Source of the DNA: Eurosta solidaginis
Lineage: Eukaryota > Arthropoda > Insecta > Diptera > Tephritidae
Direction: 5' to 3'
Length of the DNA: 64,000 bases
NCBI RefSeq assembly: GCF_040869045.1
Contig: NC_090319.1
Coordinates: 15,084,314-15,148,313 of the forward strand
Shown: in pieces, positions 35,344 to 47,170 of the stretch
Numbering within the stretch: the first letter of the stretch is position 1
How the letters are laid out: each line of letters starts with the position of its first letter
Program-made: the position numbers and the translations under genes
Notes under the pieces: generated by a model
The model's database searches: none
The model's input: only the letters and a program-made list of their open reading frames with translations
What the model was told of the DNA's origin: nothing

Positions 35344-35652
35344 TTTTTTTTTTTTTTTGGCGGGGAGGCTGAAAAATGCCTAATGCACCATCATTGCTGC
35401 CGTCGCAGCAACCGTGTGTCCGTAGACAAAAAAACAGCCCCGTTCTGGAAACGTCGCCCACCCCGGCACCATTTTCGCATTACCTCAGGGTGGCGTTCCA
35501 TATTTCTCATTTTTTAAGAGCCTACTGTTTTCCCTGCGTCCAGGTTCCCGCTATTTGCTCTGAGTGTCCATTTAATCGCCACTGCTTCGCATGCGCATTT
35601 CTCTGCGCTCCCTCTCAGCATCCATCAGGCGTGTGATTACTATAAATTCCAT

Positions 35653-36696
35653 TTAGCTCACTGCAGTCCAGCACTCTTTCCTGTTGCACATATGTGATAC
35701 TAAATTTCTCGTGGTAGGTTCATCCCCAAAGACTCCATGCAAGGTGAGTCTTTCATCGTGGAAACGGGGGCAGTAGAACATGACGTGTTCTGCGTTTTCT
35801 AACTCCGTGGTACACATTGGGCAATGAGGATCTTCCTCTATCCTACGCTTCCATAAATACTCTTTGAAACCGCCATGCCCACTCATTATCTGCGTGAGAT
35901 GGTAGTTCAGTTCGCCGTGCTTCCGCTCATTCCATTGAGCTACGTTCCAAACTAGTGTGAAAGTCCAACGCCCTTTACTCGAGGCCTCCCACCGTTCTTG
36001 CCACTTAGCTATTGTTTGTGTCCTTGCCCTTTTCTTGTCTTCTTCAGATGGTCGCTCGATATTAGTGTTATACAGATCGGCCTTTTCGCTTGCCAGTAAG
36101 TCCACTGGGATTTTCCGGGTTAGAACCAGGATCGCGTCGTCGGACACCGTCTGATAAGCACTTGCTGTTCTTAAAGAAGCAAGTCGGTACGCTGCTAATA
36201 TATATTTTTGATGGGTCTGTTTAGATCCATACCACACTGGTGCTGCGTATAGTATTATTGAGCTGGTTACTGTGGACAATAGCTGACGTGTAGCTTCGCT
36301 CGGGCCACCAATGTTAGGCATTATTCGCATAAGTGATCCATTAACTTTGGTAATTTTCTCCCCCGCCGCTCTGAAGTGCTCTTTGAAAGTTAATTTAGAG
36401 TCAATGTGCACTCCTAAGTATTTTAAGGAATCCTTTGAGGTAATTCGGTGATCCCCGACAGTTAAGACTAACTCGTTCGCCGACCGTTTGGAGCTTACAA
36501 ATACCACTTCCGCCTTTTGGCTAGCCAACTCCAGTCCCGTATTTGTCAGCCATTCCTTTATTCTTGCTACGGCGTCATTACATAATGCTTGAAGCAGGTC
36601 CAGTTCCTTGGCCACTACTACCACTGCAATATCATCAGCATATCCCACAATTTGCGTATTTTCTGGTAGATCAATCCTTAGCACCCCGTCATACAT
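35653..36696 (-). pseudogene. R1-clade RT C-terminal part and zinc knuckle
   Basis: A 347-codon open frame. The catalytic motif GYADDIAVVV lies at about residues 18-27 (YADD at 36631-36642). SLKYLGVHIDSKLTFKEH follows, then the thumb region. It ends with a cysteine-histidine motif, CPMC...EHVMFYCP, near residues 296-313, as in R1-clade ORF2 proteins, which lack RNase H. The methionine is internal to the original ORF, not a true start. It reads openly but is part of a broken element, since upstream motifs are in other frames and motif A is deleted. Confidence 0.88.
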
Positions 36697-37719
36697 TACA
36701 TTCCAAAGCGTTGGACCGAGAACAGATCCCTGTGGGACGCCTCCTGTGATTTTGTACTCTTTTGCTCCTTGATCCGTGTCAAAAAGAAGTACTCTGTCTT
36801 TAAGATAGCTACCTATTATTCTGCGTAATTAAGCTAGAGTGCCGAAGAAGATAGCTTCTCTAGCTATATTGACGACTGTTTGTATTGCATCTACGGTGGA
36901 TCTTGATTTGCGAAATCCATATTGACTATTCGAAAAGCCACCTGGTCTTTCTAGAGTCAGCTGTAGGCGCTCACTAATTATACGCTCGAAAATTTTCCCT
37001 AGGGAATCCAGCAAACAAAGTGGCCTATATGAGGATGGTTGGTCCGGCTGTTTACCACGTTTCAGCAATAGGACAAGTCTTCTTCTTGCATACAGGGATT
37101 AAAAAGATCAGTAAATAATGTAGCCGTATTTGTGATCGCGGCTTTAAGGGCTATGCTTGGAACTTCGTCGGGTCCTGGGGATTTGTTATCAGCAACTTTT
37201 TTTGCAGCGTCCAGCACCTCTTGCTCTGTAATTTGCGGAATTTCCGTAGTTTCTAGATACTCGCTTGGATAAGTCCAACGATCTTGCGCCGGGAAAAGTG
37301 TTTCAACAGTAATATTCACCAGTATCGGGCACGTAGGTTGCTGTGATATCGGTCCTTTAACTTTGGCCATCACAGTTCTGTAGGCTGATCCTCTAGGATA
37401 TAGGTCGACATTATCCAGCAGTTCCCTAAAGCATAACTTCTTGCTCTTTTTTATGGCATTTTTAAGTGCCTTTCTTTGTGCGACTTAGGTGCTGCGTAAC
37501 TCCGCATATCGTGGTGATGAGCGTGCCCTCTGCGCTATTCTTCGTGCTTTGTGACATTTTCTACGCTCTTCCGCAATTTCGTCATTCCGCCAATATACCG
37601 GAGTGCGCTGAGCTTATCCGCGACTTCTGGGCATGGCAGCATCACATGCCATACCTAGCAACTTAGTGATTTGAACCGACTGGTCTTCCGCATGCGATTC
37701 TCGTACTATGGCGTCATTC
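36697..37719 (-). pseudogene. R1-clade RT N-terminal part, motif A deleted
   Basis: Right to left on the minus strand: MACDAAMPRSRG, RTPVYWRNDEIAEERRKCH and KALKNAIKKSKKLCFRELLD. The next segments are NKSPGPDEVPSIALKAAI, then after a frameshift near 37065 SSYRPLCLLDSLGKIFERII, FRKSRSTVDAIQTVV, and after a stop ITGGVPQGSVLGPTLWN. The segment with motif A (first catalytic Asp) is missing between 'NIAREAI' and 'RIIGSYLKD'. A second short deletion lies near 37075. The element cannot be active. Confidence 0.85.
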
Positions 37720-37727
37720 CAAACACT

Positions 37728-37935
37728 CACACTAACACTAACACTAACACTAACACTAACACTAACACTAACACTAACACTAACACTAACACTAACACTA
37801 ACACTAACACTAACACTAACATTAACACTAACACTCACACCCAATTCCAATTTCACTTACAGTTACACCTACACTCACACCTCCACTTCCATTTAAACTT
37901 ACTTACCTTTACGCTTACACTGACTCTTACAAAGG
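37728..37935 (+). repeat. (ACTAAC)n array, right of the LINE
   Basis: About 16 near-perfect ACTAAC units (37730-37825) are followed by diverged CACTTACA/ACTTCC variants to about 37935. It continues the array at 35070-35343. Frames such as TNTNTN and LTLTLT are repeat translation. Confidence 0.95.
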
Positions 37936-39550
37936 ACGTTTTGCGTTGAAAGTATCTAGCATATTTGACTATTTCAAAGCCGATTGGAGCTGGTTCCAGG
38001 GCTTGAAACCGTTTTGTTCTCGTAACTTTTGCAGCCTCGATTTCGTTCCACAGTAATAGTATATAATATGCAATAACAAAAACTTGGTACCGCATCCAAG
38101 CAACAGATTTTTTGCTGTTTTTGCAAAGAAGCTATCGTTATAACAAAAATGTTTAAATTTAAAACTTTTAAATTAAAAAAACCGTGAAGGCAACGTTATT
38201 CGCGCACTAACATGAATTCACCCATTACGCAGTGAATAACCTATGCATGTTTGTATGCGCGTATGTATATTAGTATATGCGTGTGTGTTTTTTTTTTTTT
38301 TTTCAAGTGCGGATATACAATATGGTGGCAGGAGATTGTAACATTGGCCGGAAATGAGAATGGGGTGTGATGTAACGTGTATGTGTTCATATTTCAATGT
38401 GTGTGTGTGTATCTGCATATGTGTATGTGCGGTTCAGTGAAACATTAAGTTCAATCGACGATGACTTGAATTTTAAATAAACTGCCAGTCACTGCTACTA
38501 CCAACTCTTGCACGCGCTGCTTCCATCTATTACTTGTTTTGGTTACACGCATTATGTCGCCTTCTGCACGTTTGTCTTGCCTGTCGATTTACCGAGTATT
38601 CTCATGTTTTATACAACCACAACTTTATCGCATTTTATGTGCGCCTTTAAACATGAACTGTGCATTTTAAAATACGCATGGAACATACAAAAGTTGTATA
38701 TAAATTAATTAAGTCATATTATTAAAGCGCTAGCTCTTCGAGGGCTTAATAGAGTGACTTGTTGAATAGCGATTCAGGTGTGGTTGTTGAGCTACCAAAA
38801 AAACAATGTCTAAGACCCACTACAATATTTTCCCATAAAAAAAAAGTGCTTTGATGTATTTTGATTTTGAAATTTTTGATAAGCCAATGTAAGCTTTAAT
38901 AAGTAGACACGTTTACATGTAATGGTAATCGTTTACTTAGGGCAAGGGTGCTCATGGGATTTGACTAACGAAGCCAACAACGGCAGCAAAAAGGGCAACA
39001 ATTCTCATCCTGGACTGATAACAAAGAGATCGAAGATACATATTGTAAGCGGAGCAATCTTTTATTTTTAATGGAGCCACAGACTGAAAGTTAGGTATAT
39101 TCGAACCCCTTTTAAATGCGAGCGATTACTTAAGTAAACATTAGTAGTACTAATCAAAATACAGTTTTTTAATATACTCTTATACATTCATATATATTTT
39201 AAAGAAGTTTGCAAAACTTGCTGATGTCTAGCATCCATTCCTACATACAGATAAAACTCTTTTATTTCACATATGCCACACCACGATGGTCTTCTGTCGC
39301 CTAATTTACATTATATCTCAGTTGATTACGTGATCTCACGCTAAAGTAACCAAGACAATGTTAATGTGTGGATATGTATGTGTGTGTGTGTGTATGTGGG
39401 CAAATAAAAAAGTCTCTACTTCTCTTGCAGCTTACACAAGCAGTTATGTGTGAGCGTTACGCGTATAAACTTTTTCAAGACAAAGTAAGAAATTTTTGTT
39501 AACAATATCATGAGCACTCGTTGAGCCATAATAATTTATACATAAGTATA
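37936..39550. other. No gene seen; simple repeats
   Basis: AT-rich spacer with an 18-T run at about 38286, (GT)n near 38400 and 39378, and TATGTA runs. No supported gene. Confidence 0.5.
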
Positions 39551-40247
39551 TATGGGGTATTCCATCCCATTTTGACCAATTTTGAACCCAACCCATTTAG
39601 AATTGGCTGAAAGTTTTTCTTCTTTTTCTAGCTTACGAAAGACGTTTTTCAGAAGTTTTTCAAATTTTTTCATCCAACTCAAAAAAAGTTATGAATTTTC
39701 AAAAAAACACCGCTTTTGTTTTCAAAATGATATAACTTTTTCAAAAATTGACCGTATGGGATCTTTTTTTTTTAAATTTGTTTTTAAATGTACTTTTCGG
39801 AAAAAATTCAAAAAAATTTTTAAAGTTTTTTTTTTCAATTAAATAAAAAAAAAGTCTCTGCCCACTCCGGGATAAGTGGGGATGATTGCAGAATTGATTG
39901 AAGTTTTTTATGAGAAAAAAAAGGGCGAAATTCGAAAAATCTCGAAAAACTGAAAAATTACAAAAAAAACTTAAAAAATTTTTTTGAATTTTTTCCGAAA
40001 AGTACATTTAAAAACAAATTTAAAAAAAAAAAAAGATCCCAAGCGGTCAATTTTTGAAAAAGTTATAGTATTTTGAAAACAAAAACGATGTTTTTTTTTA
40101 AATTCATAACTTTTTTTGAGTTGGATGAAAAAATTTGAAAAACTTCTGAAAAACGTCTTACGTAAGCTAGAAAAAGAAGAAAAACTTTCAGCCAATTCTA
40201 AAGGGGTCGGGTTCAAAATTGGTCGAAATGGGATGGAATACCCCATA
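39551..40247. mobile_element. Foldback element with about 280-bp inverted arms
   Basis: The left arm starts TATGGGGTATTCCATCCCAT (39551). The right arm ends with its complement, ATGGGATGGAATACCCCATA (40228-40247). Inside, features such as GCTTACG, AAAGTTATGAATTT, CAATTTTTGAAAAAGTTATA and AAAAGTACATTTAAAAACAA mirror each other over about 280 bp. A spacer of about 135 bp contains CCCACTCCGGGATAAGTGGGG. TA flanks both ends. The two mirrored frames (39582-39842 and 40246-39971) are by-products of the symmetry. A second copy starts at 63796. Confidence 0.88.
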
Positions 40248-40660
40248 TAGAGCTTTGTGGTGGCCTATAGTCACGAACATATCTATGAATTTACGTATGT
40301 GTGTTTGTTATATGTATCAACATATGTATATATGAGCATGTAGATTTCCATTGTAAGGATTCCTTGAATATCGTCTTAGCCCACATTTCCCCGCATGTAC
40401 TTTAGGCATAAGATTCAAATCTCGGTGTTGTGGCATGCTGATGTACATAAATGATGGCGCTGATTTGCATATCTTTTATATTGCCGCTGAGGTTGTAGCT
40501 AATTCTGCATCTTGGATTGCTACTACATAATACAAACATACATTTGCTTATATATGTGTTTATGTATATTAACTGCTGTAATTAGATTTTGTTGTTTTTT
40601 TTTTTTTCAATTATCAAATCTGCGTCTAATTTTGACTTATACAAACTTGCCTTACGCAAA
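40248..40660. other. No gene seen
   Basis: AT-rich spacer with GTATGT runs. Nothing recognised. Confidence 0.5.
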
Positions 40661-41080
40661 CATATATAAAATAATCTAATCATGTATATTGAAAATAAAT
40701 CTATTATAATGCAGTCTTTAACTAACATAAATAATGGCAATTTATATGTATTTTTTTACCTGTTGAAGCCTTATTTCTAATCTTATTTATACAAGTATAA
40801 TAAAAAATATTTTTATTTCCTTATCAAACGAACTAATATTCAAATTTAATCTTTTTCAGTAAGATATACTTGTCATTGTCTTTCCTATAACATTTTAAGT
40901 CTTCTTCTAAAATAAACATATTCCACTACTGTTTATTTTAAATTAATCTTCAATTAATAATACTAATCACTTTTTGTAAATAATAAAATAATCTGTTGAA
41001 GCCTTATTTCATAGGATATTTGAATCTAACGTAATATAATCTAATTAAACCTTATTTTTAATATAATATAATAAAAAATC

Positions 41081-41446
41081 GGGCGGCCACCGTGGTGTGA
41101 TGGTAGTCTGCTCCGCCTACCACACCGGATGCCCTGGGTTCAAACCCCGGGCAAAGCAACATCAAAATTTTTAGAAATAAGGTTTTTCAATTTGAAGAAA
41201 ATTTTTCTAAGCGGGGTCGCCCCTCGGCAGTGTTTGGCAAGCGCTCCGGGTGTATTTCTGCCATGAAAAGCTCTCAGTGAAAACTCGTCTGCCTTGCAGA
41301 TGCCGTTCGGAGTCGGCATAAAATCGGGACTTACATGATTTCCGGCCAATTTGTAGGGAAAATCAAGAGGAGCACGACGCAAATTGGAAGAGAAGCTCGG
41401 CCTTAGATCTCTTCGGAGGTTATCGTGCCTTACATTTATTTATTTT
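41081..41446 (+). mobile_element. Complete tRNA-derived SINE, 12-bp TSD
   Basis: The 366-bp insert is bounded by TAATAAAAAATC at 41069-41080 and 41447-41458. The head has a box A-like TGGTGTGATGG (41093-41103) and a perfect box B GGTTCAAACCC (41137-41147), 44 bases apart as in tRNA genes. So RNA polymerase III transcription is expected. The body includes a GCGGGGTCGCCCCTCGGC hairpin-like block and GCATCTGCAAGG-type sequence. It ends in a (TTTA)n tail. The 80-codon minus-strand frame inside is chance. Confidence 0.92.
41093..41147 (+). promoter_or_regulatory. Internal Pol III promoter, boxes A and B
   Basis: Box A matches TRGYNNARNNG at 10 of 11 positions; box B matches GGTTCRANNCC fully. Their spacing is that of a tRNA gene. 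Confidence 0.75.
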
Positions 41447-42420
41447 TAATAAAAAATCTTTTTATTTTCTTATCAAACGAACTAATATTCAAATCTAATC
41501 GTTTTCAGTAAAATCGATTTGGCGTTGTCTTTCCTATAAAATGTGAAGTATTATTCTAAAAAAAAAATATATATATATTCCAAAAAAGTTTATTTTAATT
41601 AAATCGTTGATTAACTCAATTAATCACATTTTTTTCTTATTAAATGTAAAAAAAAATAATAATCTTATCATGTCAAACGAAAATAAAATCATTCTAATGC
41701 AATCTTTAGTTTACTTATTTAATTGCAATTTATTTCATACAAAATTCAATCTTAGTGGAATCTAACATTGTATAGTTCAATAAAATTTGAGTTATTCAAA
41801 TATAATAAAAAAAAACTTTTTATTTTCTAATCAAGGAAACAATATATCTTATCTGCTTAGAGCAATCTCTTATAATACAATGTAATGCCTAAGTTTCAGT
41901 TAATATATTCGAAAGTTGTCTGTTTATTAATAATCTTATCTAATGCAAATTTTGCGTACATAAATTAATCCCAATCATTTTGAAATCTTTTATTACTAGC
42001 CTAATCTTACACAACATATTCTCTTCTTTTCTGTTCAAATTTAATCAATTCTAAACTAATCTTAGTCTTTTCAAGCTAATTAATAAATTAACTTATTGAC
42101 ATATAATCCTATCCAGTCTTCCCGTTCGAGACTGTAATTATCTGACCTAGTCAAAACTAATAAAATTTAATTAAAGTGAAGTCTTACGTAACATAATCCT
42201 TTATTTATTTAATCGCAATCAAATTAAATCCAATCTTATGCTTTCTTATCTAATCAAATTATTTATTGTATTGAAATTCTATCATTTCCAGTCTATACGT
42301 TCGATAATGTTAATAAATGACTAAGTCTGAAAAAATATTATTAAAAAAATACATCAATTTTGAAAAAGTCTGTACAAATCTTATATTTTTTATTTAAACA
42401 TAAGCAAATTTAAAATAATC

Positions 42421-42880
42421 GTATTCTTTTTGTTTTAATGAAATAAATGAAAGGTTTGACATATCCTACCGTGGAGCCTAACACTATCTGACCTAGTCTT
42501 AACTAATGTTAAAAAAAAAGAGCATAAACTCTGGCCAAGTTTAAACTAAGTAATCAAAAATTTGAGGCTAGGTTGATTATAATCCTATCGAATTTAACGT
42601 TATCGTCAGAGCAGTGTTCCGACACAAAGGCTTAGATTTGGAGCCATTAAATGTTGAAACAAAGATCCGCCATATTTGAAATATCGCTGCCAATATTATG
42701 TGATAAAACCACTGTTTGTAAGATTGCCATCGCCGAAGTCTTCGCTAGCATACATCCAATCCAGAATTGGGTATATCCAACTTCCTCTTTAAATAAATAC
42801 CCTTTGATTGGTTGGTCATACACACCTTTACAGGAAGAATGTAAGCAATGATAACGGTTGAGGAGAGCTATTTTATTCGC
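42421..42880. other. No gene seen
   Basis: AT-rich spacer with a 66-codon frame at 42651-42851 and no recognisable motif. Confidence 0.4.
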
Positions 42881-43265
42881 CGCTTGGCGATAGCATACGA
42901 AGCTAAGGTAAAATCTATGGACAATTACAGAGCTTCCGATGGAATGGCAAAAATGATGAGCGATGACTCGGAAGCCTGATATCCCCGAACTATTGGTGAG
43001 TCGATAAACAACTGGCGGCTATTCAATTGGTGATAGGATGTAAGGTGATTCAATGAGTGGTGAAGCGATGCCTCAACCTGGTAGTTCGGTAAATGGTGAA
43101 CCGATATTGGTATATCCTATGAATCTTAAAGCGGTGTCAAAATAAATGGCGACCAGCTGAAAAGTTGATTGCTAAGTAGTGAGACGATGTCTGAATACTC
43201 GGTGGGTGATGAATCGATGGCCAAACATACGGGAGATCGGTAGATAGGGAACCTGTGTACAAAAA
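42881..43265. repeat. Degenerate GGTGA/GATG-rich repeats
   Basis: Loose repeats of TTGGTGA, GGTGAATCGATG, AGTGAGACGATGTC and GGTGAACCGATATT occur at roughly 20-25 base spacing. No gene supported. Confidence 0.5.
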
Positions 43266-43505
43266 ACGGTGGCTCGTATCGACTCAATCGAGCACAGTCA
43301 AGAGTGCATGAAGATAACGTCAGATTGTAGTCGAAAAATCGATCAAAAGTATTAATACGTATAGAGTAAAATCACTGGGCGGCAAGATCTGACTTATTTT
43401 CCGATAAACAATATATGTCTCAAAATATAGTGCTAACTCAGCCTTAATCTCCTTGGAGGTAAATTATTACAAGTACTGTTTTCAACGAAGAAAGCTCTAA
43501 AACCT
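43266..43505 (+). repeat. Left member of diverged repeats flanking HINE E
   Basis: It aligns with 45141-45355: both start ACGGTGGCT and share GTAGTCGAAAAATCGATC, TTATTTTCCGATAAACAATA, CCTTAATCTCCTTGGAGGTA and TTCAACGAAGAA. Small indels and substitutions separate them. Confidence 0.85.
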
Positions 43506-45140
43506 TTGGAGACAAAATAAGGGAAAATCACCATTTAGCAAAATGAACCCTGAAAGGTAACCCTGGAATGTGTTTGTATGACATGTGTATCAAATGAAAG
43601 GTTTTAATGATTATTTAAAACGTAGTGGGCCTTTGTTCTATAGGTGGACGCCTATTCGAGATATCGCAATAAAGGTGGACCAGGGGTGACTCTGGAATGT
43701 GTTTGTACGATATGGGTATCAAACTAAAAGTATTAATGAGGGTTTTAAAAGGGAGTAGCCCTTAGTTGTATATATGAAGGCGTTTTCGAGATATCGACCA
43801 AATTGTGGACCGGGGTGACCCAGAACATCTTCTGTCGGGTACCGCTAATTTATTTATATATGTCATACCACGAATAGTATTCCTGCCAAGATTCCAAGGG
43901 CTTTGGCTTTCGCCCTGCAGAACTTTTTCGTGTTCTTCTACTTAATATGGTAGGTGTCACACCCATTTCACAAAGTTTTTTCTAAAGTTATATTTTGCGT
44001 CAATAAACCAATCCACTTACCATGTTTAATCTCTTTTTTCATATTTGGTACAGAATTATGGCATTTTTTTCATTTTTCGTAATTTTCGATATCGGAAAAG
44101 TGGGCGTGGTCATAGTCGGATTTCGGCCATTTTTTGTACCAATACAAAGTGAGTTGAGATAATTACGTGAACTGAGTTTAGTAAAGATATATCGATTTTT
44201 GTTCAAGTTATCGTGTTAACGGCCGAGCGGAAGGACAGACGGTCGACTGTGTATAAAAACTGGGCGTGGCTTCAACCGATTTCGCCCTTTTTCACAGAAA
44301 ACAGTTATCGTCCTAGAATCTAAGCTCCTACCAAATTTCACAAGGATTGGTAAATTTTTGTTCGAGTTATGGCCTTAAAAGTATTCTAGCGAATTAAGTG
44401 AAAAAGGGCGGAGCCACCCCCATTTTGAAATTTTCTTTTATTTTTGTATTGTGTTGCACCATATCATTACTGGAGTTGAATGTTGCCATAATTTACTTAT
44501 ATACTGTAAATATATAAAATTTTTTGTTAAAATTTGACTTAAAAAATTTTTTTTTTAAAGGTGGGCGTGTTCGGTCTCCGATTATGCTAATTTTTATTGA
44601 GCATACAGACAGTAATAGGAGTAACGTTCCTGCCAAATTTCATCATGATATCTTCAACGACTGCCAAATTACAGCATGCATAACTTCTAAATTACCTTCC
44701 TTTAAAAGTGGGCGGTGCCACGCCCATTATCGAAAATTTTACTAATTTTCTATTCTGCGTCATAAGGTTAACCCACCTACCAAGTTTCATCGCTTTATCC
44801 GCCTTGGGTAATGAATTATTTGATTTTTCGAAATATTCGATATCGAAAAAGTGGGCGTGGTTATAGTTCGATATCGTTCATTTTAAGTAGCGATCTGAGA
44901 TGAGTGCCCAGGAACCTACATACCAAATTTTATTAAGATACCTCAAAATTTACTCAAGTTATCGTGCTAACGGACGGACGGACGGACGGACGCACATAAC
45001 TCAATCAAATTTTTTTTCGATACTGATGATTTTGATATATGGAAGTCTATATCTTTCTCGATTCCTTTATACCTGTACAACCAACCGTTATCCAATCAAA
45101 GTTAATATACTCTGTGAGCTCTGCTCAACTGAGTATAAAA
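43504..45140 (-). mobile_element. HINE copy E, stem-loop end missing
   Basis: It begins at TTTGGAGACAAAATAAGGG, so the outer 50-60 bases with the stem-loop and subterminal repeat are absent. About two 130-bp units (43580-43840) follow, then the GTGGGCGTGG body, a (GGAC)n run at 44970-44991, and the intact head end GAGCTCTGCTCAACTGAGTA. The flanking sequence is a diverged direct repeat of about 215-240 bp. Confidence 0.85.
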
Positions 45141-45355
45141 ACGGTGGCTGCAATCGTCTCAATCGGCCACAGACAAGAGTGCCCGTAGTCGAAAAATCGA
45201 TCGAAAGAACGAATACGTACAGAGCAAAATTACAGTGCCGCAAGACGTAACTTATTTTCCGATAAACAATATATGTCTCAAAATAAATCGGCCTTAATCT
45301 CCTTGGAGGTAAATTATGGTAAATATTTTTTTCAACGAAGAAGGCTCTATAACCA
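45141..45355 (+). repeat. Right member of diverged repeats flanking HINE E
   Basis: Partner of 43266-43505. It starts immediately after the head end of HINE E. Confidence 0.85.
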
Positions 45356-46799
45356 CTTTCTCTGAGCACCAATAAATTGAAAAAATAGTTCTACATAGTA
45401 TTATGTATATACACAAATGAATCACAACTGGGTATATGGAGTTTGGTTTCGTGCGATTTTACACTCCCTCCCTTGCCTTAATAATGTTTGGAAGCTGTAG
45501 GACCACTATTTTCTCTGTTTATTTATGATATGCTTTCTATTTTTAGTGCCAAGTCTTTATTAGGTATTTCACAGCTACTTTCTAATAAATTTCGTGGAAT
45601 TTATAAAATCTCTTGAATACGAATTCAAATAAATAAATAAATATCCTTGTGTGAAAATTTCCATATCATAGATAAAATTGTACACGCATGCTTATAAAAC
45701 TCACACACGCCCACTTCGTCGCTCTCCTACCATGGGCCAACAAAAGAAGGAATTGCTTTGGCCAGAGGGGCAGTTTCTAAGTATTAACGCCAAGTCGACA
45801 CATTGTGACTCTATCAAAATTTGTTCATCAGTTGATCAAAATCAGTTGACGTCAATGATAACGGAAACTATTTTATTCTTATGTAAGCGTGGAACCATTC
45901 ACCCGTGTGTTCTTTCTCCTATTGAACGATTGCTTACGTATGCAGAATGGAGACGCTTCCTTCCTTTAATTTTTTTGTTGGTGTTAGTCAAAATCTTTGA
46001 ACAAAATCACAAACACAGACACATAATCAGCTTAATATAGCTCACTAATGCAAGGCAATTTCTAGTTAGTTAACAAAGGTGCTTTAAAGCAACAAAAAAT
46101 GTCGGAGGAAGGAAATCGAACGACATTTTTTTGAAAGACTTCAATGTACCTTCCCTTTGTTTATGTAGTTTCAACGACAGAGTGCTGACTCTTCATTATT
46201 GCTTATTGCCTTGTGTTGTCTGTTCGTTCTGGCGGTTGACTGGCTCATTATTTATGCACTGATCTAAATACATATCTACATCATATATTCAAGGCTAGGA
46301 AATGAAATCGTTTGTGGTATTAGGGTCAACAATTTTAATTATGAATTGACATTACACTTGTGGTTTAAGTATGAGTTAAGGGAGTGGCATCTGCTCAACG
46401 TAATACAGTTCAGATGAGGTTGATAGTTTTTTATCACTCCACACTTTTGTTTTATAACCCTGCAGGAAATGGGATGAATATAAGGCTCAACTTTTACCAG
46501 TTCTATCAGCGATGAAGGAATAAGCTTAGGAGCTCACCTGTTTGATTAGACCAATTAACTAGTTCACGAACAGTCCAAAGTTGGAAGTTAGGATTTGGTC
46601 AAGTTTTACCTTTCCGATCATTATACTGTCCTCCAACAGGAAGCACCCGCACTTAAGGATATGAAGAATGGGCTGCTATCCAGTGCTATTATGGTTGATT
46701 GGTTGGTTTGCGGGGCTGCCTGGCCGGAGAACCCGGGCGTAAGTAGCGCTCGAGGCGGCATTTTTCTGATATTTTCCCTGGAACCTATTAGTTATTGAA
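45356..46799. other. No gene seen; one unexplained 120-codon frame
   Basis: The plus-strand frame at 45678-46040 is 120 codons, starts in CACACACGCCC-rich sequence and has no motif I recognise. Its composition is less biased than its neighbours', but there is no other coding evidence. The rest is AT-rich spacer. Confidence 0.35.
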
Positions 46800-47170
46800 C
46801 TGCTGTACCCTGTGCTTGTTTTAGTCAAAGCTGCCTAAAGTGCTTGGACTAATAAACGTTAGGCTGGATATTCGCAGGGGATATGTGTTTCCTTTCCATC
46901 TGTCCACAGCTCTATCACCGGTCGTTGAAGATAATACCCACTCTTTTCAAATTAAGGCCAAATGGCCAATATCCTGTAATTGGGGCTGATATCGTAGATA
47001 TTTCTTTTCTAGACCTTTTTATTGAATTCTTGATTTCTTTCTGGTTGTAGTCTGGCCAACTTTTTTTTGCTAATTTCAAAGGTGTAGCTCTGCTAAAACG
47101 CCTCTGGCTGAGTTTGGAAGACGGAAAGAGATTACGCCATTTAGCTGTTCGAAAAAACATGTCCATTGTT
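46800..47170 (-). pseudogene. LOA/I-like LINE C-terminal fragment
   Basis: Minus strand: RTAKWRNLFPSSKLSQRRFS, PLKLAKKSWPDYNQKEIKN, SRKEISTISAPITGYWPFGL and NLKRVGIIFNDR. This is the pattern of the region after RNase H in LOA/I-type LINE ORF2 proteins (typically ITGH-P-G-H then a Cys-rich motif). A stop follows, then an RSCGQME-like remnant in another frame. Upstream sequence (to about 47400) may belong to the same element but is too decayed to read. Confidence 0.6.

Larger units (their letters stand above)
35344..37721 (-). mobile_element. R1-clade LINE in a hexamer array, 12-bp TSD
   Basis: The element is flanked by AACACTCACACT at 35332-35343 and 37722-37733. Its 3' end (left) has a 16-base T run, the complement of poly(A), and a 3' UTR of about 300 bases. 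It is 5'-truncated: no endonuclease and no gag-like ORF1. The sequence on both sides is the same (ACTAAC)n-type array, so the LINE split one array. Length is 2378 bp. Confidence 0.9.
40661..42420. repeat. Diverged AT-rich tandem repeat split by a SINE
   Basis: A block reading TTATCAAACGAACTAATATT and later TTGTCTTTCCTATAA occurs near 40820-40890 and again near 41470-41540, with a weaker third copy near 41820. Another block, AATCATGT...AAAATAAATC and GCAGTCTTTA, occurs near 40675 and 41665. Without the SINE the spacing suggests a loose period of about 280-360 bp. TAATCT/TCTTATC words are common throughout. Confidence 0.55.

Noticed and set aside
39582..40246. Mirror-image frames of 86-91 codons on opposite strands
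   Set aside because: They are the two arms of a foldback element read in opposite directions.
41081..41160. Functional tRNA gene
   Set aside because: Box A and B are present, but no cloverleaf acceptor pairing was found and the sequence continues as a SINE with target duplication and tail.
45678..46040. 120-codon frame of fairly balanced composition
   Set aside because: No recognised motif, no neighbour context and no other coding signal; left unannotated as a gene.
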